Assembly (NCBI RefSeq): GCF_009789555.1
Contig: NZ_CP046902.1
Coordinates: 1,290,001 to 1,354,000 of the forward strand
DNA length: 64,000 bases
Reading direction: 5' to 3'
Source: Stutzerimonas stutzeri
Lineage (GTDB): Bacteria > Pseudomonadota > Gammaproteobacteria > Pseudomonadales > Pseudomonadaceae
Position 1 is the stretch's first letter, and the number at the start of each line of letters is the position of its first letter. A model generated the notes under the pieces. It saw nothing but the letters and a program-made list of their open reading frames with translations. It ran no database searches and had not been told where the DNA came from. The translations under genes and the position numbers were made by a program. Below are positions 33,992-43,707 of the stretch, in pieces.

Positions 33992-36670
33992 TTAGAATAA
34001 ATCCTCATAGTCGTAATCATAACTTGATGATCGGCCAAGTCCGTCAAACGAGTCTTGCTTCGCTAGCCTGTTCACTAGTGCTACAAGGTTGCTGCGCTGT
34101 TTGGACGGCCGGGCCTCTATCATTAGAAGTAGTGTTTCTTTGTACTTCGAAATGTTGCCTTTTTTGTCGTAGATTTCATCAATTAAAAATTGAATGTCAT
34201 GATTAAATGAGTATAGATAAAGTGGCCCTTTCCACCATTCTTTCCCGATCAAGATAGTTATATCGATGCTTCTGTTTCTCTCTATTTCTTTTGCTGCCAA
34301 AAGTTCTTGGTAGCGAAGGTGCTCGAAGCCGTAGTTTTCGCTTCCAGGCTGTTTTATGAGAATGTTGCAAGAAAAGATAAGATCGTCAATTGCGCTTGAA
34401 ATCTTGGCTGGTGGGTATCTGCTTTCAAAGTCGGCAATAAGGAATTTATGCATCTCAGGGATGGAGGTTTCTCTAATTTCGTTTCTATGGAAGCGATATC
34501 CTAGTTTTATGCAGCAAGCTTCTAGGAAGCTTTTTTCGTTCTTTGTGCGAATGATGCCTTTGTGGTGATCGTACAAGCCACATAGAAGCTCAATTTTTCT
34601 CCAGTATAGCTCCGGCTCGTTCTCTGGTATGGGTACTTCGCTGGTGTGAAGGCTGCAGATAATAGTTGCGAGAAGTGGGTTTTTGGCTACTTCATATAGC
34701 TTCTTGTCTTCTATTATTTTTAATAGAGCACCTGCCTGCTCGTCATCACCAATCCATCCGAAAATAAAATTTTCTAGTTGTTTTTTTGTGAACGGGAGAA
34801 GAGTGATTCCTAGGAACTCTACTTCCCTTATGTATTTAACGCAGTTTCTTGATGAGGTAATAACTTGGGCATGAGATGCATAGGATGGGAGCTCTGATAA
34901 GGCTTGTATGATCCATGGGGCATGAGTGCTCGCTTCATCTAGGGCGTCGACTATCACAGTGCATTTTTTTGAGTTTTGTAATGCGTATATCAGTGACTTT
35001 CTGTTATCTGGTGATGCCTCTACGCTTCTGTAAGAAAGGAATGCGTTAAGTAGAGACTCAAAGGGTTTTTCTTCTGAGATCAGATTGGATCTGGAGTTTT
35101 TATCCATTTCGCCGATTTTTTTTGTTATTCTGTTTAAAGGCAAGAAAAGTGTTATTTGTCCGGTCTGCCGATTCTGATATAGCTTGTCTGCGTACATGTG
35201 CAGGGTCGTTGTTTTTCCTGCGCCGGCCTCACCGTATATAGCTATATTGCAGCCGGAGTCAAAAATAGAGTGTGCAGATACGTCAAGCACATTTTTATTT
35301 GTTGATCCTTGAGTTGTGCGGAAATGAGCGATGCTTTGGTTATGATTTGTTGCTACATCGATTGCTCGAAGAAGTGAGTTTATTTCGTCAAGTATTGTTT
35401 TGGTTTCGCTGCAGGTTAATGATCGTGCGTTTAGTTTTTGAATAAACTCTTCCGCATGACGAATCTTAGCGTTTATTCTTTTTGTAAATGCAGTAGGGTC
35501 GATTTTTGCGTTAATGGTGGGAGGGGGAATTATTTTTTTGAGGATGAGGAGAAGCTCGTTCTCTGATCTGAAAATTTCGTTTCTAGTGTTGTAAAGAAAT
35601 TGTAGCGTTTCGTGTGCTGCTTTCGGTATTCCTGCTCTAGTAGGGCACTCTATCTCGTTACTGCTTCCTATCTGATCCTTGAAATCTTCTAGCAAAGATA
35701 GTGCGAGCGCTACATCGGGAAGGCTGGTGCCTTTAGCCCCTGATGCGTCCTTTACATTTGAGTAGTAGTTTATTCTTTCAGAGATAGTTGAGGTGACTTT
35801 CTGCTTTCCATTTGCTATGGATACCTGTAAGTCCTCTGAGCGCTTGATTAGCTTGGCGTTTGCTGCGCTAACATGAGCATTTAGATCAGATTTGTATTTT
35901 TCTTCAATCTCTGTGATTGAGCTGGTTATTACGCCAGGGTCGCCGTAGTCTTGTAGGGCTGAGTTAAGCTTTTTAAGTTCGTCCCATTCGGCTTTTGAGT
36001 AAGGTGGATGTTTAACAATTTGATGCTCAACTTCGCCTCCAAATACTAGACAGCTGTCCACCTCTCCAACAAAGAAGTTTAGGTCGTTGTAGTATTCCGT
36101 GTACTTTTTCTGCTCGTTGATGTGTAGGGCGTTGTTTAGCTCTATGTTGAAAATTTCTTCAAGGGCTGGGCTTATGGCTATCTCGGCATCGGGAATTATC
36201 TCTCTGGCAAATGAAGGCCAGTGCTTTGCAATGCTAGCAGCTAGATACTCCCCGTCGAGGACTTCTATGTTTGGAAGAGAAAGGTTCTCGAACTGCTCTT
36301 CAAGATGCCTGCTGTCTACTTGGTATGGCGTGACGAAATAAACTTTGTTAGGTCTGCGCTTGCTGCCATCTGATAGTGCAATAGGCTTTTGGATGCATTG
36401 ATTAAGCTGGTATATGTATTCGGAGAAGCTTTCTCGGCTTGCCGTGCTTTTTTTTGACTTGAATTTCTTTGACTGGAAGACATGGATTTCATCTTTTCCT
36501 AATGCCGCAGGCATGTGGGCAATAATGTCTTTTCCTTGCTCGTAAGCTCCGCCGTTGAACTCAATATTTATGTATCCAATTTTGCCTAGCAGGGGCATTA
36601 GTACGCTTCTGCTGAAGTCGTCCTCTGCAAGATTTTGAATGGACTCTAATATAATTTGTTTTTGCTGCAT
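33992..36670 (-). CDS. Mrr-like nuclease-NACHT NTPase, candidate single-gene anti-phage (bacterial NLR-like) protein
   Basis: An 892-aa protein, strikingly AT-rich beside its neighbours. Residues about 10-120 look like a PD-(D/E)xK restriction domain: GAYEQGKDIIA (Asp48) then EIHVFQSKK (Gln66-x-Lys68). A helical linker (to about 460) follows, then a NACHT NTPase: Walker A GEAGAGKTT (480-488), Walker B TVIVDALDEAS (571-581) and sensor VITSSR (603-608). The C-terminal 200 residues are helical with no clear repeats. Nuclease-NACHT fusions are known bacterial defence proteins where the NTPase senses phage and the nuclease kills. The domain reading is good; the defence role is inference. No partner gene is adjacent in the same operon. 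Confidence 0.82.
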   Translation of the reverse strand: MQQKQIILESIQNLAEDDFSRSVLMPLLGKIGYINIEFNGGAYEQGKDIIAHMPAALGKDEIHVFQSKKFKSKKSTASRESFSEYIYQLNQCIQKPIALSDGSKRRPNKVYFVTPYQVDSRHLEEQFENLSLPNIEVLDGEYLAASIAKHWPSFAREIIPDAEIAISPALEEIFNIELNNALHINEQKKYTEYYNDLNFFVGEVDSCLVFGGEVEHQIVKHPPYSKAEWDELKKLNSALQDYGDPGVITSSITEIEEKYKSDLNAHVSAANAKLIKRSEDLQVSIANGKQKVTSTISERINYYSNVKDASGAKGTSLPDVALALSLLEDFKDQIGSSNEIECPTRAGIPKAAHETLQFLYNTRNEIFRSENELLLILKKIIPPPTINAKIDPTAFTKRINAKIRHAEEFIQKLNARSLTCSETKTILDEINSLLRAIDVATNHNQSIAHFRTTQGSTNKNVLDVSAHSIFDSGCNIAIYGEAGAGKTTTLHMYADKLYQNRQTGQITLFLPLNRITKKIGEMDKNSRSNLISEEKPFESLLNAFLSYRSVEASPDNRKSLIYALQNSKKCTVIVDALDEASTHAPWIIQALSELPSYASHAQVITSSRNCVKYIREVEFLGITLLPFTKKQLENFIFGWIGDDEQAGALLKIIEDKKLYEVAKNPLLATIICSLHTSEVPIPENEPELYWRKIELLCGLYDHHKGIIRTKNEKSFLEACCIKLGYRFHRNEIRETSIPEMHKFLIADFESRYPPAKISSAIDDLIFSCNILIKQPGSENYGFEHLRYQELLAAKEIERNRSIDITILIGKEWWKGPLYLYSFNHDIQFLIDEIYDKKGNISKYKETLLLMIEARPSKQRSNLVALVNRLAKQDSFDGLGRSSSYDYDYEDLF

Positions 36671-36762
36671 GATTTGTTTCTACTTATTGAATTATGTGCG
36701 CTGATTATTTGAGTTTTTCGGCAATAGGGGGCAGGCCAAGATTTCCTGTTCTTACATGCATT

Positions 36763-37533
36763 TCAAGGACTCTGCATCGTCCTGCACTTAGGAAACCCCG
36801 AACACCCCCAAAACTGTTGCCCAGCTTTTGGGCCCGACTTCACTGTCCGAATCAGCAGCGCACTGCCGCATTTCGGGCATTGCCGCTCGGCTGTCGGATC
36901 GCTTCGGCGTTTGAGGTTTTGCACATGCTCCCGGTGGGTGGCGAGGGTTGGCGCGCGGCGGCCGGTTTGCAGGGCGTGCAGCATGGCATCGACTTCAGCC
37001 TCGCTGAATACCGCCTGCTGGAATGACTGGATATAGCGGATAAAGCCGACGCCCTGGGTTACGTTGGCCGGCACTTCGGTTTTGAAGGTGCTGCCGCCGA
37101 CAAAGGTGATCACCGAGTGCAGGTGCTCGGGACTAACGCCAAGGGTGGTTTCCAGTGCTTTGAGATGCTTGTAGTTCTGGCGTAGCGGGTTCTGGAATTT
37201 GAAAGTGCGCTTGTAGAGCTTCTGCGTCCACTGCGCCTGCTTCTCGCTGCCGAAGATCCAGCCGCTCATGTTCTTCGTTTCCAGCACGAAGACGCCGTAA
37301 GGCGAGAGGAATACGTGGTCGATCTGGGTGGTGCCGTCGGGTGTGTTCAGGGTGACGTTGTGCAGACGGCGGTAGGTCTGTTTATCCAGCTGCCAATGGG
37401 CGAACAGCCGCACCAGGAGTTCGCCAATATGACCCTTGGCCCATGATGACTTGAGCAGGCCGATCAGAAGTGCGGCTGGGATAAACCAGGCCAGCATGCC
37501 CCAGACCTGAGCGATGATGGGGGAGAAGTCCAT
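36763..37533 (-). CDS. NERD-domain protein with membrane anchor and topoisomerase-type zinc finger
   Basis: A 256-aa protein. An N-terminal helix (VWGMLAWFIPAALLIGLL) precedes a NERD (nuclease-related) domain of about residues 35-165, with the core QIDHVFLSPYGVFVLETKNMSG holding the Asp and Glu-x-Lys of the nuclease-like fold. The C-terminus is a topoisomerase I-type zinc finger (CPKCGSALLIRTVKSGPKAGQQFWGCSGFPKC as its span; Cys pairs CPKC and CSGFPKC). Such proteins are found near defence and mobile genes, but no function is established. It is 92 bp from the NACHT gene, same strand. Confidence 0.85.
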   Translation of the reverse strand: MDFSPIIAQVWGMLAWFIPAALLIGLLKSSWAKGHIGELLVRLFAHWQLDKQTYRRLHNVTLNTPDGTTQIDHVFLSPYGVFVLETKNMSGWIFGSEKQAQWTQKLYKRTFKFQNPLRQNYKHLKALETTLGVSPEHLHSVITFVGGSTFKTEVPANVTQGVGFIRYIQSFQQAVFSEAEVDAMLHALQTGRRAPTLATHREHVQNLKRRSDPTAERQCPKCGSALLIRTVKSGPKAGQQFWGCSGFPKCRTMQSP

Positions 37534-37637
37534 TTCCTAACCTTTGGTAATCCGTAGTTAACCGGATAGTACCGAATCTTGGTGTAATGGCACGATAGTA
37601 TCGCGCAGCTTTCGATGCGCGGTGTTGTCGCTGCGGG

Positions 37638-38777
37638 TTAGTTGTGAGCGTTTGCCGAGTGCTGTATTTGATAACGCGTGCTGCGCCCACCGCCCGGCAG
37701 CCGGGCAAGGCAGCCCTTCTCGATGAGATCGCTCAGATGGCGTGTGGCGGTGGCTTTCGAGACTTTGGCCACGGCTTGGTATTGAGCGGCGCTGATGCCG
37801 CTCTCGAAGCCCCTCTCGCCGCCATCAAGCAGGCGGTTGAGCACTTTGATCTGCTCGGCAGATAAGGCTTGGCTGCGGTGAGCCTGCCAGAAGCGCGCCT
37901 TGACCAGCACCCTGTCCATACGGGCAAGGGCTTGCTCCAGACTATTGAGCAGCGTTGCGAGAAACCATTGCAGCCAGGCAGTGAGATCCAGCGTGCCTTT
38001 CTGGCTCGCTTCCAGGATGCGGTAGTAACCGGCTCGGTCGTCGAGGATGCTCGCTGACATGGCGTAAAAGCGGATGGCCTGCTGCTCGCCCTGAGCCAGT
38101 GCCAGGTCGGTAATGGCGCGGGTAAGACGACCGTTGCCGTCATCGAAGGGGTGCAGGGTAACGAACCAGAAGTGCGCAATGCCGGCCCGTAGAAACGGGT
38201 CGAGGCTGGCATCGCTGCGGCTGCTTTCGAACCAGGTGAGGAAGTCGTCCAGTTGCGCTTCCAGCCCGGTGCGGGGTGGGGCCTCGAAATGCACGGTAGG
38301 GCGATCGAGTCTGCCAGAGACTACCTGCATGGGCTCTTCGCCGCGCAGCATGCCGATGCGCAGCGGACGGGCCAGCAGGTGATCGTCGCTGGGGAACAAC
38401 CAACGATGCCATGTGAACAACCGCTGCAGATCAAGCGGCTGCTGATAGGCGCGGGTGGCATCGAGCAGTAGTTCCGCAAGGCCTTCGGAGCGAGAGGTGG
38501 TGCGGCCTTCTTCGTTCAGCCCCAGGCGTCGTGCCAATGATGACCGCACCGAGCCGACATTCAGCTGCTCACCCTCGATGGCCGATGAGGTGACAATGTT
38601 CTGCAGCATGGCATCCAGGCTGCTCTGCATTTCGGTGTCACCATCCACAGCACCGAGCATCCCGAGCAAGCGCCCCTGGGCCTGAGTGCAGGCGCGCAAC
38701 AGCGGGGCAAGCGGTTCGGCTTGCCAGGTGAAGTGTGGCCAGTCGGGCTGCTGCCAGATCCAGAGGGTGTCATTCAT
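37638..38777 (-). CDS. Fic-domain protein (DUF4172-type N-terminus, C-terminal winged helix)
   Basis: A 379-aa protein. The active motif HPFDDGNGRLTR (209-220) has all residues for AMP (or other NMP) transfer. SSAIEGE (64-70) is the inhibitory helix motif that keeps class II Fic enzymes in check. The N-terminal WIWQQPDWPHFTWQ is typical of the DUF4172 group, and the C-terminus is a winged-helix domain (ISAAQYQAVAKVSKATATRHLSDLI). The protein may regulate its own promoter through the palindromic repeats just upstream. ATG 38777 is preferred over 38789 and 38822. The target of AMPylation is unknown. Confidence 0.87.
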   Translation of the reverse strand: MNDTLWIWQQPDWPHFTWQAEPLAPLLRACTQAQGRLLGMLGAVDGDTEMQSSLDAMLQNIVTSSAIEGEQLNVGSVRSSLARRLGLNEEGRTTSRSEGLAELLLDATRAYQQPLDLQRLFTWHRWLFPSDDHLLARPLRIGMLRGEEPMQVVSGRLDRPTVHFEAPPRTGLEAQLDDFLTWFESSRSDASLDPFLRAGIAHFWFVTLHPFDDGNGRLTRAITDLALAQGEQQAIRFYAMSASILDDRAGYYRILEASQKGTLDLTAWLQWFLATLLNSLEQALARMDRVLVKARFWQAHRSQALSAEQIKVLNRLLDGGERGFESGISAAQYQAVAKVSKATATRHLSDLIEKGCLARLPGGGRSTRYQIQHSANAHN

Positions 38778-38794
38778 GGGCTTACTCATTTGTA

Positions 38795-38857
38795 AGCCGA
38801 TTAGCAAGGCTATTCGGCTCATTAGGTGAGCTGATAATGCCGGCTATTCGGCTCATT
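38795..38857. promoter_or_regulatory. paired palindromic repeats upstream of the Fic gene, probable operator
   Basis: A 16-bp direct repeat GGCTATTCGGCTCATT occurs at 38808-38823 and 38842-38857. Each copy faces an inverted partner: AGCCGATTAGC at 38795-38805 pairs 10 of 11 with GCTATTCGGCT at 38809-38819, and a weaker AGCTGATAATGC at 38829-38840 faces GCTATTCGGCT at 38843-38853. The block lies about 20-80 bp before the Fic start. Its layout suggests two dimer sites for a winged-helix autoregulator. Confidence 0.6.
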
Positions 38858-38862
38858 GTTAA

Positions 38863-38891
38863 TCATCAAGCCAGGTTGTTTGGCTTGATGA
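38863..38891. repeat. 11-bp perfect inverted repeat
   Basis: TCATCAAGCCA and TGGCTTGATGA surround a 7-bp loop. There is no strong U-tract on either side, so it could be a third regulator site for the Fic gene or a weak terminator for the fragment at 38902-39111. Confidence 0.45.
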
Positions 38892-38901
38892 GCGCGCCTG
38901 G

Positions 38902-39111
38902 TCAGGGTTCTTGATCCAGTTCTTGCAGGCGCATCAATACGTCTTCCCGAGATCGAGGGAAGAAAATCCAGTTCCTGTACTTAGGGTTGTACTCGCCGCC
39001 CAGCTCATTTCGCCAGAATTTAAGCAGCTCAGTGATCTGTGGATTAAATGAGCAGGAGTGCACGGCAACTGAGCCTGTAGGCAGTATTCGGGCGGATAAC
39101 CACATCCCCAC
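38902..39111 (-). pseudogene. fragment of an unrecognised gene next to the broken integrase
   Basis: A 69-aa frame whose last 45 residues look like real protein (FNPQITELLKFWRNELGG, then YNPKYRNWIFFP), similar in style to the GG-x-[YW]-N-x-x-x-[RK]-x-W pattern of some helicase-associated HARP-like repeats. The first 20 residues come from sequence shared with the integrase remnant, so the frame is probably the tail of a longer gene cut by deletion. No function is assigned. Confidence 0.4.
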
Positions 39112-39112
39112 A

Positions 39113-39419
39113 GAGGGCGGCCATCGAGTATTTGCCCAGGTGGCTGATCAACTGTTGGGCTTTGGTGGCTTTGGCCCGTTGGGCCGCTGGCTTCGTGGTG
39201 GGGCTGATCTCACTCAGTTAGCGTTTGAAAGCCATTCCAGCGTTATGCGCTCGGAGCCACTGCGCTGGATATATACGCCTCTGACCATTTCCTCTTACGT
39301 ACGGCGTGTCCAATCTTCGGCGTCACGCTTGGTGCGAAAGGTTTTGGTGTTGGTCGGCCAGCCGGTTTACGCACCAGCGCCTTCCAGGTACCGGCAGGAG
39401 TTTTGACGATTGTGGCCAT
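39113..39419 (-). pseudogene. remnant of a tyrosine-recombinase (phage-type) integrase
   Basis: Read leftwards from ATG 39419 the frame starts MATIVKTPAGTWKALVRK, the hallmark start of phage/island integrases. A one-base deletion near the end of that run shifts the frame. The +1 frame then reads TGWPTNTKTFRTKRDAEDW, TRRT, a TAA stop, and EEMVRGVYIQRSGSERITLE, again integrase-like. A further shift gives SEISPTTKPAAQRAKATKAQ and LGKYSMAAL. The whole catalytic domain (R..H-x-x-R..Y) is missing. It lies 128 bp from the tRNA, the usual place for the integrase of a tRNA-borne island. Confidence 0.85.
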
Positions 39420-39516
39420 CTCTAGCGTGCTCCAAGGTGTACAGGCGAATCGGCACTGTACTGAAGTTGTACCTTGGCAACGTAGGACTAGCTCAGCCGC
39501 TTTTCCTTCGCCCAAT

Positions 39517-39541
39517 AAAAAGCCGCGCAATGCGCGGCTTT
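39517..39541 (-). terminator. intrinsic terminator of the tRNA-Ile2 gene
   Basis: AGCCGCGCA / TGCGCGGCT forms a perfect stem; on the minus strand it is followed by TTTTTATT. It lies 5 bp after the tRNA CCA end. The same hairpin, with one stem mismatch on the minus strand, is present beside the left attachment copy at 21240-21266, so the island carried its own version of the terminator. Confidence 0.8.
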
Positions 39542-39589
39542 CAATTTGGTGGGCCCACACGGACTCGAACCGTGGACCAAAGGATTATG
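39517..39589. repeat. right attachment site, overlapping the intact tRNA 3' half and its terminator
   Basis: Counterpart of the left repeat at 21240-21312: perfect over 43 bp (39547-39589) and 69 of 73 overall. The perfect part begins exactly at the encoded CCA and ends at the first base of the CAT anticodon, so crossover is expected in the anticodon stem-loop, as for other tRNA-specific integrases. Confidence 0.92.
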
Positions 39590-39623
39590 AGTCCTCTGCT
39601 CTAACCAACTGAGCTATAGGCCC
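39547..39623 (-). tRNA. tRNA-Ile2 (anticodon CAT, lysidine type; often labelled tRNA-Met)
   Basis: Seventy-seven bases including CCA fold as a full cloverleaf: acceptor GGGCCTA/TGGGCCC, D-arm GCTCAGTTGGTTAGAGC, anticodon arm GAGGACTCATAATCCTT and T-arm with GGTTCGAACCC. The CAT anticodon with the CTCATAATC loop context resembles the minor isoleucine tRNA whose C34 is changed to lysidine to read AUA, rather than elongator or initiator Met. It lies just downstream of rpoD, as in other Pseudomonas, and is the integration target of the island. Confidence 0.9.
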
Positions 39624-39707
39624 TCAGAGGCCGGCGGATTATACCGGTGGTGTTTGGATGCGCCAAGCGAAGCTGATCGTGCGTGGCGTTTTGCCTGGCC
39701 TTGAATG

Positions 39708-39734
39708 CAAAACCCCCGGCGCGGGCCGGGGGTT
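39708..39734 (-). terminator. rpoD terminator
   Basis: A strong GC stem (ACCCCCGGC / GCCGGGGGT) with, on the minus strand, a TTTT run after it, placed 6 bp beyond the rpoD stop. Confidence 0.85.
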
Positions 39735-39739
39735 CTGGG

Positions 39740-41593
<1,854 letters not shown>

Positions 41594-41660
41594 ATAACCC
41601 TATCCACTGACGGTTCTGGCGGGCTGAAAACAAGCTGAGCATTATAGCCGAGCAAGGACC

Positions 41661-43592
41661 TCACGCGCCAGTTGAGGTCGATATAGCGGGTGTTGCGTTG
41701 CGATTTAGCAGGTTGCGCAGTTGATCCTTCTCCTCTGCGCTGAGTTCACCCTGGCGAGCTTTGCGGAGCAGCGATTCAAGGCTGCGCTCGCGTTGCCTGG
41801 CGGCCAGAGTCGTTATGGTGTCGAAAAACTGTTGTTCAAGGTTATCGGCCGAGATCAGCCATTCTTTCTCGGCCAAGGCTCGTAATAGACGCCCCTGGTC
41901 GGTTCCATGCCACCGTGCGATCAGCTGCAGGCTGCGCAGCTTCGGGTTCTTTTGCAGGGTGCCGAGCAGTGCGACCAGTAGTTGGGCATAAGTGTCGTCT
42001 TCTGCTGCGAAATGGCTGACATCCTCTACTTTTTGCGCGAGTTCGGGATGATGCAGCAGCGTGCGTAAAGTAGTCAGTGCTGGCGGCTCGACCGTCGCGG
42101 GCGTTCTCGGTTTGCGTGCTTTCAAGTCTGGACGCTGGCCGGGCTTTTTCCAGTCTTTGTTCCATTCTTTCTTGCCGTTGCGCTTCGATTGAGCGGGCTC
42201 GGGCGGTGCGTAGTAATCGCCTTCGTCGTGGCTGGCGCTGGTGTCGTAATAGACGCTGTCGTCGTATTGCGGTGCGGCGCTCGGCGCTGTGGCACTTATT
42301 TGCTGAAGTGCTTCGCTGTGCAGGCCGGTGATTTCACCGAGGCGCTGGCGCATCAGTGCGCGCAGGTTGGTGCCGGGTATCTTTTCGATGAGCGGTGCCG
42401 CCAGCGTGGCCAAATGGGCCTTGCCTTCCAGGGAGCGCGGGTCTGCTTCTTCGCTGAGTTGCTGGAAGAAGTAGTCGGCCAGTGGTTGGGCTTGTTGCTG
42501 TATCCGGGCCATGAACGCGTCGGTGCCTTCGCGGCGAACCAGGGTGTCCGGATCTTCGCCTTCGGGTAGAAACAGAAAGCGCGCGCGGCGGCCATCCTGC
42601 AGGTTGGGTAGCGCCGATTCCAGGGCGCGCCACGCCGCCTTGCGGCCGGCAGCGTCACCATCGAAACAGAACAGCACGCTGGGGACGATGCGATACAGAC
42701 GCTTGAGGTGCTCGTCGCTGGTGGCGGTACCCAGTGTCGCTACGGCGTTGCGCAGGCCTTGCTGTGCCAGCGCGATTACGTCCATGTAGCCTTCGACGAC
42801 CATGATTTCATCCAGGTCGCGATTCGCCTTGCGGGCTTCGTACAGGCCGTACAGTTCCTGGCCCTTGTGGAAGACGGGTGTTTCCGGCGAGTTCAGGTAT
42901 TTGGGTTTGTCATCGCCGAGCACGCGGCCGCCAAAGGCGATGACGCGTCCGCGACTGTCGCGGATGGGAAACATCACGCGGTCGCGAAAACGGTCGTAGC
43001 TTCTGCCGGTTTCGGTGTTCTCGATCAGCAGGCCGGCGTCGATCATGGCTTTGTGCTGCAGGGTGTCGCCGCCCAGGTGCTTCAGCAGGTTGTCCCAGCC
43101 GGGCGGTGCGAAGCCCAGGCCGAAATCCCGGGCGATCACTCCTGACAGGCCGCGCCCCTTGAGGTATTCCACGGCGGCCTTGCGGGCGGGATGGCCCTTG
43201 AGCGCCTGTCGATAATAATCGGCAGCGGCTTCGAGCAGGGGGTAGAGCGGGGAGTCCACCGGTTGGCGTGGTTTGCGGCCGGGGCCGCTCTCTTCGCGCG
43301 GGACTTCCATGCCGGCGCGTTTGGCCAGCTCCTCGACGGCCTGGGGGAACTCCAGGCTGTCGTGATCCATGATGAAGCCGAGGGCGTTGCCACCCGCGCC
43401 GCAGCCGAAGCAGTAGTAGAACTGCTTGTCGGGGCTGACGCTGAACGAGGGCGTCTTTTCCTTGTGAAACGGGCAGCAGGCGGTGTAATTCTTGCCCGCT
43501 TTTTTCAGCTGGATACGCGAACTCACCACCTCGACGATGTCGGAGCGGTTGAGCAGGTCATCGATGAACGATTGCGGGATCAAGCCGGCCAT
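41661..43592 (-). CDS. dnaG: DNA primase
   Basis: A 643-aa primase. The zinc domain uses Cys40, His43, Cys61 and Cys64 (CPFHKEKTPSFS ... CFGCGAGG). A TOPRIM catalytic core follows (MVVEGYMDVIAL, LFCFDGDAAGRKA with the acidic residues), and the C-terminal helicase-binding domain binds DnaB. It makes RNA primers for lagging-strand synthesis. It sits between rpsU and rpoD, separated from rpsU by a strong terminator at 43634-43679. Confidence 0.98.
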   Translation of the reverse strand: MAGLIPQSFIDDLLNRSDIVEVVSSRIQLKKAGKNYTACCPFHKEKTPSFSVSPDKQFYYCFGCGAGGNALGFIMDHDSLEFPQAVEELAKRAGMEVPREESGPGRKPRQPVDSPLYPLLEAAADYYRQALKGHPARKAAVEYLKGRGLSGVIARDFGLGFAPPGWDNLLKHLGGDTLQHKAMIDAGLLIENTETGRSYDRFRDRVMFPIRDSRGRVIAFGGRVLGDDKPKYLNSPETPVFHKGQELYGLYEARKANRDLDEIMVVEGYMDVIALAQQGLRNAVATLGTATSDEHLKRLYRIVPSVLFCFDGDAAGRKAAWRALESALPNLQDGRRARFLFLPEGEDPDTLVRREGTDAFMARIQQQAQPLADYFFQQLSEEADPRSLEGKAHLATLAAPLIEKIPGTNLRALMRQRLGEITGLHSEALQQISATAPSAAPQYDDSVYYDTSASHDEGDYYAPPEPAQSKRNGKKEWNKDWKKPGQRPDLKARKPRTPATVEPPALTTLRTLLHHPELAQKVEDVSHFAAEDDTYAQLLVALLGTLQKNPKLRSLQLIARWHGTDQGRLLRALAEKEWLISADNLEQQFFDTITTLAARQRERSLESLLRKARQGELSAEEKDQLRNLLNRNATPAISTSTGA

Positions 43593-43633
43593 AGGGGTAT
43601 GAGAATACGCTCGCGGTGTTCAGGCCGGAAATG

Positions 43634-43679
43634 AAAAAAACTCCGACCATTCGCCAGTCGGCGAAGCGGAGTCTTTTTC
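43634..43679 (-). terminator. strong intrinsic terminator between rpsU and dnaG
   Basis: A long stem (GACTCCG...CGGAGT with an inner TTCGCC/GGCGAA) followed on the minus strand by seven T. In E. coli a terminator at this place in the macromolecular synthesis operon is partial and lowers dnaG against rpsU; the same arrangement is inferred here. Confidence 0.85.
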
Positions 43680-43685
43680 AATGCA

Positions 43686-43707
43686 AAGCCCGGCAAACGC
43701 CGGGCTT
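43686..43707 (-). terminator. second hairpin directly after rpsU
   Basis: AAGCCCGGC / GCCGGGCTT with loop AAAC. It has only a short T run (TTT) on the minus strand. Together with the hairpin at 43634 it makes a tandem attenuator between rpsU and dnaG. Confidence 0.65.

Larger units (their letters stand above)
38823..39546. other. decayed right end of the island
   Basis: About 720 bp between the Fic gene and the tRNA with no intact gene: part of the Fic control repeats, a gene fragment, the integrase remnant and the tRNA terminator. The open frames on the + strand here are antisense shadows. Confidence 0.6.
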
